A stretch of DNA of 64,000 bases from Salvelinus alpinus (GCF_045679555.1 NC_092089.1:6748675-6812674); one strand, 5' to 3'. Shown: positions 42,370 through 54,130, counted from the first letter of the stretch. Made by a program: numbers and translations. The notes: generated by a model not told the origin, from the sequence alone.

Positions 42370-45317
42370 ACTGTCATTCATATTCCATTCACCCAGTTCA
42401 ATGTAACAGTAATAGGTTTATGTTACTGTCATTCATATTCTATTCACCCAGTTCAATGTAACATCGATAGGTTTAGGTTACTGTCATTCATATTCCATTC
42501 ACCCAGTTCAATGTAACATCGATAGGTTTAGGTTACTGTCATTCATATTCCATTCACCCAGTTCAATGTAACAGTGATAGGTTTAGGTTACTGTCATTCA
42601 TATTCACCCAGTTCAATGTAACAGTGATAGGTTTAGGTTACTGTCATTCATATTCACCCAGTTCAATGTAACAGTGATAGGTTTAGGTTACTGTCATTCA
42701 TATTCACCCAGTTCAACGTAACAGTGATAGGTTTAGGTTACTGTCATTCATATTCTATTCACCCAGTTCAATGTAACAGTGATAGGTTTAGGTTACTGTC
42801 ATTCACATTCCATTCACCCAGCTCAACGTAACAGTGATAGGTTTAGGTTACTGTCATTCATATTCACCCAGTTCAATGTAACAGTGATAGGTTTAGGTTA
42901 CTGTCATTCATATTCCATTCACCCAGTTCAATGTAACATCGATAGGTTTAGGTTACTGTCATTCATATTCCATTCACCCAGTTCAATGTAACAGTGATAG
43001 GTTTAGGTTACTGTCATTCATATTCCATTCACCCAGTTCAATGTAACAGTGATAGGTTTAGGTTACTGTCATTCATATTCCATTCACCCAGTTCAATGTA
43101 ACATCGATAGGTTTAGGTTACTGTCATTCATATTCACCCAGTTCAATGTAACAGTGATAGGTTTAGGTTACTGTCATTCATATTCCATTCACCCAGTTCA
43201 ATGTAACAGTGATAGGTTTAGGTTACTGTCATTCATATTCCATTCACCCAGTTCATTGTAACATTGATAGGTTTAGGTTACTGTCATTCATATTCACCCA
43301 GTTCAATGTAACAGTGATAGGTTTAGGTTACTGTCATTCATATTCCATTCACCCGGTTCAATGTAACAGTGATAGGTTTAGGTTACTGTCATTCATATTA
43401 CATTCACCCAGTTCAATGTGACAGTGATAGGTTTAGGTTACTGTCATTCATATTCCATTCACCCAGTTCAATGTAACAGTGATAGGTTTAGGTTACTGTC
43501 ATTCATATTCCATTCACCCAGTTCAATGTAACAGTGATAGGTTTAGGTTACTGTCATTCACATTCACCCAGTTCAATGTAACATCGATAGGTTTAGGTTA
43601 CTGTCATTCATATTCCATTCACCCAGTTCAATGTAACAGTGATAGGTTTAGGTTACTGTCATTCATATTCACCCAGTTCAATGTAACAGTGATAGGTTTA
43701 GGTTACTGTCATTCATATTCCATTCACCCAGTTCAATGTAACAGTGATAGGTTTAGGTTACTGTCATTCATATTCACCCAGCTCAATGTAACAGTGATAG
43801 GTTTAGGTTACTGTCATTCATATTCTATTCACCCAGTTCAATGTAACAGTGATAGGTTTAGGTTACTGTCATTCATATTCCATTCACCCAGTTCATTGTA
43901 ACATTGATAGGTTTAGGTTACTGTCATTCATATTCACCCAGTTCAATGTAACAGTGATAGGTTTAGGTTACTGTCATTCATATTCCATTCACCCGGTTCA
44001 ATGTAACAGTGATAGGTTTAGGTTACTGTCATTCATATTACATTCACCCAGTTCAATGTGACAGTGATAGGTTTAGGTTACTGTCATTCATATTCCATTC
44101 ACCCAGTTCAATGTAACAGTGATAGGTTTAGGTTACTGTCATTCATATTCCATTCACCCAGTTCAATGTAACAGTGATAGGTTTAGGTTACTGTCATTCA
44201 CATTCACCCAGTTCAATGTAACATCGATAGGTTTAGGTTACTGTCATTCATATTCCATTCACCCAGTTCAATGTAACAGTGATAGGTTTAGGTTACTGTC
44301 ATTCATATTCACCCAGTTCAATGTAACAGTGATAGGTTTAGGTTACTGTCATTCATATTCCATTCACCCAGCTCAATGTAACAGTGATAGGTTTAGGTTA
44401 CTGTCATTCATATTCTATTCACCCAGTTCAATGTAACAGTGATAGGTTTAGGTTACTGTCATTCATATTCACCCAGTTCAATGTAACAGTGATAGGTTTA
44501 GGTTACTGTCATTCATATTCCATTCACCCAGCTCAATGTAACAGTGATAGGTTTAGGTTACTGTCATTCATATTCTATTCACCCAGTTCAATGTAACAGT
44601 GATAGGTTTAGGTTACTGTCATTCATATTCCATTCACCCAGTTCAATGTAACAGTGATAGGTTTAGGTTACTGTCATTCATATTCTATTCACCCAGTTCA
44701 ATGTAACAGCGATAGGTTTAGGTTACTGTCATTCATATTCCATTCACCCAGTTCAATGTAACAGTGATAGGTTTAGGTTACTGTCATTCATATTCCATTC
44801 ACCCAGTTCAATGTAACAGTGATAGGTTTAGGTTACTGTCATTCATATTCACCCAGTTCAATGTAACAGTGATAGGTTTAGGTTACTGTCATTCATATTA
44901 CATTCACCCAGTTCAATGTAACAGTGATAGGTTTAGGTTACTGTCATTCATATTCCATTCACCCGGTTCAATGTAACATCGATAGGTTTAGGTTACTGTC
45001 ATTAATATTCCATTCACCCAGTTCAATGTAACAGTGATAGGTTTAGGTTACTGTCATTCATATTCACCCAGTTCAATGTAACAGTGATAGGTTTAGGTTA
45101 CTGTCATTAATATTCCATTCACCCAGTTCAATGTAACAGTGATAGGTTTAGGTTACTGTCATTCATATTCACCCAGTTCAATGTAACAGTGATAGGTTTA
45201 GGTTACTGTCATTCATATTCCATTCACCCAGTTCAATGTAACAGTGATAGGTTTAGGTTACTGTCATTCATATTCCATTCACCCGGTTCAATGTAACATC
45301 GATAGGTTAAGGTTACT
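42370..45317. repeat. 50/55-bp minisatellite with a 640-bp internal duplication
   Basis: The unit contains CACCCAGTTCAATGTAACAG, TGATAGGTTTAGGTTACTGT and CATTCATATTC. The long form (55 bp) has ATATTCCATTCACCC and the short form (50 bp) has ATATTCACCC, lacking CATTC. Other variants: ACATCGATAGG for ACAGTGATAGG, TATTACATTC, GCTCAATG. A run of several units beginning at about 43209, including the rare CAGTTCATTGTAACATTG variant, recurs 640 bp later at about 43849. About 56 units. Plus-strand open frames of 70-140 codons are artefacts of 55+50-bp dimers, whose 105 bp is a multiple of three. Confidence 0.95.
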
Positions 45318-45440
45318 ATTTTCTAGCGTAAAGCGTTGCAGACCAAAGCGTTGTTATAGATATAATCAGATCCGTTTTCTTAAAAAATCTTAAGCTAACA
45401 TAGCCTGTTTCTTTTTTTTGCCATTTTCTTTAATAAAAAA

Positions 45441-45649
45441 GGTAGGCCTATAGCATAACCCCTCAATTTGAGTCTTGGTTTTAACCTAACAGTCCCCTCA
45501 CTGACATGCAGGTAGGCCTATGGCATAACCCCTCAATTTGAGTCTTGGTTTTAACCTAACAGTCCCCTCACTGACATGCAGGTAGGCCTATGGCATAACC
45601 CCTCAATTTGAGTCTTGGTTTTAACTTAACAGCCCCTCACTGACATGCA
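45441..45649. repeat. Three tandem copies of a 70-bp sequence
   Basis: Copies begin with GGTAGGCCTA at 45441, 45511 and 45581 and contain CCCCTCAATTTGAGTCTTGG. The third has a one-base shortening (AGCCCCTC for AGTCCCCTC). CTCAATTTGAG within the unit is an 11-bp inverted repeat. A fourth partial start (GGTAGGACGT) follows at 45650. Confidence 0.9.
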
Positions 45650-46215
45650 GGTAGGACGTATAAAGAGCGTATGGTGGGTGGAGGAATTGACCCGACAAAT
45701 CTATGGATATAGCAGCCTATAGCATCATTTAGTCTGTTCGAAACAGGCGGGACAACCTCCTTATTTCTTAAATAGGGAGAAATAGGCTCCGACACAAAGC
45801 CGTCTTGTTAGTCTAATTAACATGAATTTTGCCTACTTTCAGCACAACGAGCTGTCCGTTTCTGAATGGTCGCCCGCGGCTACAGCTTCAAGTCGCAGCA
45901 CAACAATGGAAGGTACTCGAATCTGGCGTATTGTGAGGTCAATGACTCTGATAAATACATAAAATGGGCAAGAAACATAATTGTTTTTAATAACATCAAT
46001 TATAGTAGTAGCCAGCTGTCAAAGTTGACCTCCAGTCTTCCTTCTCGTCTTCGTGCTCTCCTTGTCAAACTGAACAGAACAGCCTATAGGCTAGTCCACG
46101 TGTAAGAGAGTGAATTTATTTTGGACTAGGGCCTAAAAATAATAAAAATAAAAATAATAAAAATAAATTAAATGGGAAGAAACCTTTGACTCTCGTCCTG
46201 AACTGCCATCATAGG
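45650..46215. other. Unassigned spacer ending in an A-rich tract
   Basis: A 79-codon open frame at 45866-46105 (+) begins MVARGYSFKSQHNNGRY. It has no family I recognise and I do not call it a gene. The right part (about 46136-46172) is low-complexity AATAATAAAAATAAAAATAA sequence, leading into the 27-bp array. Confidence 0.35.
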
Positions 46216-47839
46216 CAGCACACAGCACAGCCATTGGTTAAGCAGCATACAGCACAGCCATTGGTTAAGCAGCACACAGCACAGCCATTGGTTAAGAAGC
46301 ACACAGCACAGCCATTGGTAAAGCAGCATACAGCACAGCCATTGGTTAAGCAGCATACAGCACAGCCATTGGTTAAGCAGCACACAGCACAGCCATTGGT
46401 TAAGCAGCATACAGCACAGCCATTGGTTAAGCAGCGTACAGCACAGCCATTGGTTAAGCAGCATACACCACAGCCATTGGTTAAGCAGCATACAGCACAG
46501 CCATTGGTTAAGCAGCGTACAGCACAGCCATTGGTTAAGCAGCGTACAGCACAGCCATTGGTTAAGCAGCGTACAGCACAGCCATTGGTTAAGCAGCATA
46601 CAGCACAGCCATTGGTTAAGCAGCATACAGCACCGCCATTGGTTAAGCAGCACACAGCACAGCCATTGGTTAAGCAGCACGCAGCACAGCCATTGGTTAA
46701 GCAGCACACAGCACACAGCCATTGGTTAAGCAGCATACAGCACAGCCATTGGTTAAGCAGGACACAGCACAGCCATTGGTTAAGCAGCACACAGCACAGC
46801 CATTGGTTAAGCAGCACACAGCACAGGCATTGGTTAAGCAGCACACAGCCTCAGCCATTGGTTAAGCAGCACACAGCACAGCCATTGGTTAAGCAGCAGA
46901 CAGCACAGCCATTGGTTAAGCAGCACACAGCACAGCCATTGGTTAGGCAGCACACAGCACAGCCATTGGTTAAGCAGCACACAGCACAGTCATTGGTTAG
47001 GCAACAGACAGCACAGCCACTGGTTAAGCAGCATACAGCACAGCCATTGGTTAAGCAGCACACAGCACAGCCATTGGTTAAGCAGCACCCAGCACAGCCA
47101 TTGGTTAAGCAGCATACAGCACAGCCATTGGTTAAGCAGCATACAGCACAGCCATTGGTTAAGCAGCACACAGCACAGCCATTGGTTAAGCAGCACACAG
47201 CACAGCCATTGGTTAAGCAGCACGCAGCACAGCCATTGGTTAAGCAGCACACAACACACAGCCATTGGTTAAGCAGCATACAGCACAGCCATTGGTTAAG
47301 CAGGACACAGCACAGCCATTGGTTAAGCAGCACACAGCACAGCCATTGGTTAAGCAGCACACAGCACAGGCATTGGTTAAGCAGCACACAGCCTCAGCCA
47401 TTGGTTAAGCAGCACACAGCACAGCCATTGGTTAAGCAGCAGACAGCACAGCCATTGGTTAAGCAGCACACAGCACAGCCATTGGTTAGGCAGCACACAG
47501 CACAGCCATTGGTTAAGCAGCATACAGCACAGCCATTGGTTAAGCAGCACACAGCACAGTCATTGGTTAGGCAACAGACAGCACAGCCACTGGTTAAGCA
47601 GCATACAGCACAGCCATTGGTTAAGCAGCACACAGCACAGCCATTGGTTAAGCAGCACCCAGCACAGCCATTGGTTAAGCAGCATACAGCACAGCCATTG
47701 GTTAAGCAGCATACAGCACAGCCATTGGTTAAGCAGCACACAGCACAGCCATTGGTTAGGCAACACACAGCACAGCCATTGGTTAGGCAACACACAGCAC
47801 TGCCATTGGTTAAGCAGCACACAGCACAGCCATTGGATC
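46216..47839. repeat. 27-bp minisatellite, ~60 units, NF-Y-type CCAAT box in each
   Basis: The unit is CAGCATACAGCACAGCCATT plus GGTTAAG; TAC alternates with CAC, GAC or GTAC. On the minus strand each unit reads AACCAATGGC, a full match to the NF-Y CCAAT-box consensus (RRCCAATSR). A block of about 20 units (including the irregular spots ACAGCACACAGCC, AGCACAGGCATTGG and CACAGCCTCAGCC) is duplicated with a 543-bp shift (around 46690-46860 and 47230-47400). Because 27 is a multiple of three, a 578-codon frame stays open on the plus strand (46186-47922) with a QHTAQPLVK nonapeptide, and several minus-strand frames are equally open. I treat these as artefacts. Confidence 0.93.
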
Positions 47840-48251
47840 AGCAAGAGCAGAGTAGGCGGGGCTCAGGGTTGGAATATCCATTTCAGTGTTTAATGTTTTA
47901 TATAAACCAGCAGCTATCTTAGAAATATAACGTTGGCTCTGTGCTTCTCCCAGCATGCACTTCATACCCTATGGGGTATGGATAATTTGATTGAGATCAC
48001 ACTAAAGAGCCGAGAGGTGAACTTGAGACTGTGCACCCAGCATAGAATCATAGATGAGGGGCGGCATCGGGCACACATGGATAAATAGCCTAATAAGCAA
48101 CTATTTTTTTAAACACTGAGTAATATTTAAATTTAATCAATTACAAATGACATGACCCTCCCCTGGGCTCGATTTAAAAATAATACTAAACCCTCCCTTG
48201 ACTGAAATTAAAAAGCATGACCCTCCCCTATTTTCCTCCAGGAACCCGGAA
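47840..48251. other. Spacer with a 7-bp hairpin; no gene seen
   Basis: Contains a perfect hairpin CATACCC-TATG-GGGTATG at 47963-47980. Farther right the phrase CATGACCCTCCCCT occurs twice (about 48152 and 48218), which suggests an old short duplication or dispersed element. No coding signal. Confidence 0.45.
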
Positions 48252-48601
48252 CAGGTCCCCGCGGGGTCTAGACCCGGGGCCAGGTCCCCGCGGGGTCTAG
48301 ACCCGGGGCCAGGTCCCCGCGGGGTCTAGACCCGGGGCCAGGTCCCCGCGGGGTCTAGACCCGGGGCCAGGTCCCCGCGGGGTCTAGACCCGGGGCCAGG
48401 TCCCCGCGGGGTCTAGACCCGGGGCCAGGTCCCCGCGGGGTCTAGACCCGGGGCCAGGTCCCCACGGGGTCTAGACCCGGGGCCAGGTCCCCACGGGTTC
48501 TAGACCCGGGGCCAGGTCCCCACGGGGTCTAGACCCGGGGCCAAGTCCCCACGGGGTCGAGACCCGGGCCAGGTCCCCATGGGGTCTAGACCCGGACCAG
48601 G
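48252..48601. repeat. GC-rich 29-bp minisatellite made of nested palindromes
   Basis: Twelve units of AGGTCCCCGCGGGGTCTAG plus ACCCGGGGCC. Each intact unit holds the 10-bp palindrome CCCCGCGGGG, the 12-bp palindrome GGGTCTAGACCC and CCCGGG. The first seven units keep CCGCGG; from about 48461 rightward they read CCACGG or CCATGG, and other units are shortened (GACCCGGGCC). So the left side is homogeneous and the right side decayed, mainly at CpG. Confidence 0.93.
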
Positions 48602-48790
48602 TCTACAGTAGGTCATGGGCTCCAAGCCCAATGGGGCCAGAAACAGCAACAGCTGTGCGGTCAGAGTTATTTCTCTGATGGGGAAAGGCAGTGGGAAATG
48701 TTTTATTGTTTCATGCCATCAACATTTTGTTTGAATTGCATATTGCACCTTTAAATTATGTGTTTTTGTTTTCAATCTGGCTGATGATTT
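48602..48790. other. Short spacer, no gene seen
   Basis: Ordinary AT/GC-balanced sequence between the GC-rich 29-bp array and the 45/55-bp array. No recognisable feature. Confidence 0.4.
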
Positions 48791-51700
48791 CAGCACTATG
48801 TTCCAGTGTGTTACTCAGTAACATTGTTAATATCTGAGCACTATGTTCCAGTGTGTTACTCAGTAACATTGTTAATCCCCTGTAATATCTGAGCACTATG
48901 TTCCAGTGTGTTACTCAGTAACATTGTTAATCCCCTGTAATATCTGAGCACTATGTTCCAGTGTGTTACTCAGTAACATTGTTAATATCTGAGCACTATG
49001 TTCCAGTGTGTTACTCAGTAACATTGTTAATATCTGAGCACTATGTTCCAGTGTGTTACTCAGTAACATTGTTAATATCTGAGCACTATGTTGTAGTGTG
49101 TTACTCAGTAACATTGTTAATATCTGAGCACTATGTTCTAGTGTGTTACTCAGTAACATTGTTAATATCTGAGCACTATGTTCCAGTGTGTTACTCAGTA
49201 ACATTGTTAATATCTGAGCACTATGTTGTAGTGTGTTACTCAGTAACATTGTTAATCCCCTGTAATATCTGAGCACTATGTTCCAGTGTGTTACTCAGTA
49301 ACATTGTTAATATCTGAGCACTATGTTCTAGTGTGTTACTCAGTAACATTGTTAATCCCCTGTAATATCTGAGCACTATGTTCCAGTGTGTTACTCAGTA
49401 ACATTGTTAATATCTGAGCACTATGTTCCAGTGTGTTACTCAGTAACATTGTTAATATCTGAGCACTATGTTCTAGTGTGTTACTCAGTAATATTGTTAA
49501 TATCTGAGCACTATGTTCTAGTGTGTTACTCAGTAACATTGTTAATATCTGAGCACTATGTTCTAGTGTGTTACTCAGTAACATTGTTAATATCTGAGCA
49601 CTATGTTCCAGTGTGTTACTCAGTAACATTGTTAATATCTGAGCACTATGTTCCAGTGTGTTACTCAGTAACATTGTTAATCCCCTGTAATATCTGAGCA
49701 CTATGTTCCAGTGTGTTACTCAGTAACATTGTTAATCCCCTGTAATATCTGAGCACTATGTTGTAGTGTGTTACTCAGTAACATTGTTAATATCTGAGCA
49801 CTATGTTCCAGTGTGTTACTCAGTAACATTGTTAATCCCCTGTAATATCTGAGCACTATGTTCCAGTGTGTTACTCAGTAACATTGTTAATATCTGAGCA
49901 CTATGTTCCAGTGTGTTACTCAGTAACATTGTTAATATCTGAGCACTATGTTCCAGTGTGTTACTCAGTAACATTGTTAATCCCCTGTAATATCTGAGCA
50001 CTATGTTCCAGTGTGTTACTCAGTAACATTGTTAATATCTGAGCACTATGTTCTAGTGTGTTACTCAGTAACATTGTTAATATCTGAGCACTATGTTCTA
50101 GTGTGTTACTCAGTAACATTGTTAATATCTGAGCACTATGTTGTAGTGTGTTACTCAGTAACATTGTTAATATCTGAGCACTATGTTCTAGTGTGTTACT
50201 CAGTAACATTGTTAATATCTGAGCACTATGTTCCAGTGTGTTACTCAGTAACATTGTTAATATCTGAGCACTATGTTCCAGTGTGTTACTCAGTAACATT
50301 GTTAATCCCCTGTAATATCTGAGCACTATGTTCCAGTGTGTTACTCAGTAACATTGTTAATATCTGAGCACTATGTTCCAGTGTGTTACTCAGTAACATT
50401 GTTAATATCTGAGCACTATGTTCTAGTGTGTTACTCAGTAACATTGTTAATATCTGAGCACTATGTTCCAGTGTGTTACTCAGTAACATTGTTAATATCT
50501 GAGCACTATGTTCCAGTGTGTTACTCAGTGACATTGTTAATCCCCTGTAATATCTGAGCACTATGTTCCAGTGTGTTACTCAGTAACATTGTTAATCCCC
50601 TGTAATATCTGTGCACTATGTTCCAGTGTGTTACTCAGTAACATTGTTAATCCCCTGTAATATCTGAGCACTATGTTCCAGTGTGTTACTCAGTAACATT
50701 GTTAATATCTGAGCACTATGTTCCAGTGTGTTACTCAGTAACATTGTTAATATCTGAGCACTATGTTCTAGTGTGTTACTCAGTAACATTGTTAATATCT
50801 GAGCACTATGTTCCAGTGTGTTACTCAGTAACATTGTTAATATCTGAGCACTATGTTCCAGTGTGTTACTCAGTGACATTGTTAATCCCCTGTAATATCT
50901 GAGCACTATGTTCCAGTGTGTTACTCAGTAACATTGTTAATCCCCTGTAATATCTGTGCACTATGTTCCAGTGTGTTACTCAGTAACATTGTTAATCCCC
51001 TGTAATATCTGAGCACTATGTTCCAGTGTGTTACTCAGTAACATTGTTAATCCCCTGTAATATCTGAGCACTATGTTGTAGTGTGTTACTCAGTAACATT
51101 GTTAATATCTGAGCACTATGTTCCAGTGTGTTACTCAGTAACATTGTTAATATCTGAGCACTATGTTGTAGTGTGTTACTCAGTAACATTGTTAATCCCC
51201 TGTAATATCTGTGCACTATGTTCCAGTGTGTTACTCAGTAACATTGTTAATCCCCTGTAATATCTGAGCACTATGTTCCAGTGTGTTACTCAGTAACATT
51301 GTTAATCCCCTGTAATATCTGAGCACTATGTTCCAGTGTGTTACTCAGTAACATTGTTAATCCCCTGTAATATCTGAGCACTATGTTGTAGTGTGTTACT
51401 CAGTAACATTGTTAATATCTGAGCACTATGTTCCAGTGTGTTACTCAGTAACATTGTTAATATCTGAGCACTATGTTCTAGTGTGTTACTCAGTAACATT
51501 GTTAATATCTGAGCACTATGTTCCAGTGTGTTACTCAGTAACATTGTTAATATCTGAGCACTATGTTGTAGTGTGTTACTCAGTAACATTGTTAATCCCC
51601 TGTAATATCTGAGCACTATGTTGTAGTTTGTTACTCAGTAACATTGTTAATATCTGAGCACTATGTTCTAGTGTGTTACTCAGTAACATTGTTAATCCCC

Positions 51701-51912
51701 TGTAATATCTGAGCACTATGTTCCAGTGTGTTACTCAGTAACATTGTTAATATCTGAGCACTATGTTGTAGTGTGTTACTCAGTAACATTGTTAATATCT
51801 GAGCACTATGTTCTAGTGTGTTACTCAGTAACATTGTTAATCCCCTGTAATATCTGAGCACTATGTTCCAGTGTGTTACTCAGTAACATTGTTAATCCCC
51901 TGTAATATCTGA
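48791..51912. repeat. 45/55-bp minisatellite, about 65 units
   Basis: The unit contains TATCTGAGCACTATGTTCCA and GTGTGTTACTCAGTAACATT. The long form (55 bp) carries an extra 10 bp (TCCCCTGTAA) after GTTAA. One position cycles among GTTCCAG, GTTCTAG and GTTGTAG. Every unit has the 13-bp inverted repeat GTTACT-C-AGTAAC. A segment at about 50286-50561 recurs 345 bp later at about 50631-50906. The 45-bp unit is 15 codons, so both strands show repeated 60-121-codon open frames, with starts and stops set by the 10-bp insertions. I do not consider them coding. Confidence 0.95.
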
Positions 51913-51944
51913 TAACAGTTTGCGTCTGGACTGCAGGAGCACGT

Positions 51945-52051
51945 GGTATTTCACGTTAAAGTGGTTGTTCCACTGGATATCATAAGGTGAATGCACCAAT
52001 TTGTAAGTCGCTCTGGATAAGAGCGTCTGCTAAATGACTTAAATGTAAATG
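51945..52051 (+). mobile_element. SINE-like dispersed repeat tail
   Basis: Contains GTTGTTCCACTGGATATCAT, GAATGCACCAATTTGTAAG, TCGCTCTGGATAAGAGCGTC and TGCTAAATGACTTAAATG. This is one of the commonest dispersed tails in salmonid and other teleost genomes, and ends in an A/T-rich short repeat (TTAAATGTAAATG). The family name is not certain to me. It lies just right of the 45/55-bp array. Confidence 0.6.
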
Positions 52052-52356
52052 TTTCAGTCGGTCAACGTCAGTGATGTTTAGCATTAAAATGCACAACAGT
52101 ACAGGACAACGTGTATATATATATATATATGTGTGATTAGTCTGTGTTCTGACCACAGAGAAAAGGAGGAATGCAAATGCCTATACAGACGTCCTATCCA
52201 ATAACAGAGCCAGGAAATCCATCCTGTCTCCCACAGGGCCTCACCTGCAGCAAAACAACTAAAGCACTGAGGGTGTTCGATTCATCTCGCCGGGGAGCAC
52301 GTGTAAACGTGTTTTGCACAGGCTGAAAGTTGATTGCATTAGTGGGTGTGAGCCGA

Positions 52357-52391
52357 TGACGTGACGGGCCTGGTCAGCGATGACGTGACGG
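52357..52391 (+). promoter_or_regulatory. Two direct TGACGTGACGG motifs (ATF/CREB-like)
   Basis: GATGACGTGACGG occurs at 52355-52367 and again at 52379-52391, 24 bp apart. TGACGTGA is close to the ATF6/CREB-family recognition core (TGACGT). There is no recognised gene start beside it, so a regulatory role is speculative. Confidence 0.3.
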
Positions 52392-52569
52392 ACCTTTACC
52401 CCAGATCAACCCTGGCCAGCGTAAAAATAAGTCCCTCATTTTTTATCTCAACGCAAATACAACACTGGAAAACAAACAAGAGCTGGGTCTCTCCCACCAC
52501 GTGACTTAGAATGCTTCAGGCATCACGCTTGACTACAGGGATAACGAGGCCTCAGCGGTTGGCTGTGCA

Positions 52570-52665
52570 AGTGTGTGTGTGTGTGTGTGCAAAACAATCA
52601 CTAGCTAAAGGAAAAGAAACAGCATTAGAATGCAGAGAAGCACTCACACACACACACACACACAC
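52570..52665. repeat. Facing (GT)n and (CA)n microsatellites
   Basis: GTGTGTGTGTGTGTGTGTG is followed by about 55 bp and then CACACACACACACACACAC. The two are reverse complements in the same strand and could form a stem of about 18-20 bp. Confidence 0.8.
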
Positions 52666-52903
52666 GGTGAAAACAGAGATTACCTTTGTTATAGAAAGCA
52701 GATAACTGTTCTGCCTTTGTGTAGTAATCCAGGCAGGCTGTTGTAACACGTTTCTGGGCCTCTGCTGACAGGCAGAAAGGTGCTTGGTAAGCTTGGTAAC
52801 TAATCACCTTTACACAACATAACACTTTGTGCAACAATCCTGCTTAAAGCAAAACTAACAACCCGGATGTCAACAAAGGAACAGCACAAACTAGTTGAAC
52901 ATC

Positions 52904-54130
52904 TTGAACTGAATACCTTGAGGGGTGAAGAGCTGAACAGAATACCTTGAGGGGTGAAGGTTTAAACCAGAATACCTTGAGGGGTGAAGGTTTAAACCAG
53001 AATACCTTGAGGGGTGAAGGTTTAAACCAGAATACCTTGAGGGGTGAAGGTTTAAACCAGAATACCTTGAGGGGTGAAGGTTTAAACCAGAATACCTTGA
53101 GGGGTGAAGGTTTAAACCAGAATACCTTGAGGGGTGAAGGTTTAAACCAGAATACCTTGAGGGGTGAAGGTTTAAACCAGAATACCTTGAGGGGTGAAGG
53201 TTTAAACCAGAATACCTTGAGGGGTGAAAGTTTAAACCAGAATACCTTGAGGGGTGAAGGTTTAAACCAGAATACCTTGATGGGTGAAGGTTTAAACCAG
53301 AATACCTTGAGGGGTGAAGGTTTAAACCAGAATACCTTGAGGGGTGAAGGTTTAAACCAGAATACCTTGAGGGGTGAAGGTTTAAACCAGAATACCTTGA
53401 GGGGTGAAGGTTTAAACCAGAATACCTTGAGGGGTGAAGGTTTAAACCAGAATACCTTGAGGGGTGAAGGTTTAAACCAGAATACCTTGAGGGGTGAAGG
53501 TTTAAACCAGAATACCTTGAGGGGTGAAGGTTTAAACCAGAATACCTTGAGGGGTGAAGGTTTAAACCAGAATACCTTAAGGGGTGAAGGTTTAAACCAG
53601 AATACCTTGAGGGGTTAAAGGTTTAAACCAGAATACCTTGAGGGGTTAAAGGTTTAAACCAGAATACCTTGAGGGGTTAAAGGTTAACCAGAATACCTTG
53701 AGGGGTTAAAGGTTAACCAGAATACCTTGAGGGGTTAAAGGTTAACCAGAATACCTTGAGGGGTTAAAGGTTAACCAGAATACCTTGAGGGGTTAAAGGT
53801 TAACCAGAATACCTTGAGGGGTGAAACCAGAATACCTCGAGGGGTGAAGGTTAACCAGAATACCTTGAGGGGTGAAGGTTTAAACCAGAATACCTTGAGG
53901 GGTTAAAGGTTAACCAGAATACCTTGAGGGGTTAAAGGTTAACCAGAATACCTTGAGGGGTTAAAGGTTAACCAGAATACCTTGAGGGGTTAAAGGTTAA
54001 CCAGAATACCTTGAGGGGTGAAACCAGAATACCTTGAGGGGTGAAGGTTAACCAGAATACCTTGAGGGGTTAAAGGTTAACCAGAATACCTTGAGGGGTT
54101 AAAGGTTAACCAGAATACCTTGAGGGGTTT
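52904..54130. repeat. 29/30-bp minisatellite with palindromic centre
   Basis: From about 52904 to 53618 the unit is exactly 30 bp: AATACCTTGAGGGGTGAAGG plus TTTAAACCAG, with the 10-bp palindrome GGTTTAAACC. From about 53618 on the unit becomes GGGGTTAAAGGTTAACCAG type (29 bp or so), with GGTTAACC, itself palindromic. Irregular short units (GGGGTGAAACCAG) occur near 53818 and 54015, which suggests a duplication of about 200 bp. The 10-codon unit gives a 223-codon open frame (52947-53618) reading LRGEGLNQNT repeatedly; it ends where unit length changes. I treat it as an artefact. Confidence 0.95.

Larger units (their letters stand above)
52052..52903. other. Spacer with microsatellites, no gene seen
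   Basis: Holds a TA-rich microsatellite (about 52113-52130), a (GT)n tract (about 52570-52588) and a complementary (CA)n tract (about 52645-52664) roughly 55 bp apart. Small open frames across the microsatellites are shadows. No protein family recognised. Confidence 0.5.

Noticed and set aside
45866..46105. 79-codon frame before the 27-bp array
   Set aside because: No recognisable domain, no homologue known to me, flanked by low-complexity sequence.
46186..47922. 578-codon plus-strand frame with a nonapeptide repeat (QHTAQPLVK)
   Set aside because: The 27-bp unit is a multiple of three and the minus strand is equally open. The reading frame slips into HSHWLSS at irregular units, and no signal peptide or flanking exons are evident.
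48911..51861. Many 61-121-codon frames on both strands in the 45/55-bp array
   Set aside because: Start and stop codons are both provided by the recurrent 10-bp insertion, so the same pseudo-ORF repeats. No coding evidence.
52947..53618. 223-codon decapeptide-repeat frame (LRGEGLNQNT)
   Set aside because: It exists only while the unit is exactly 30 bp and stops when unit length changes; array artefact.
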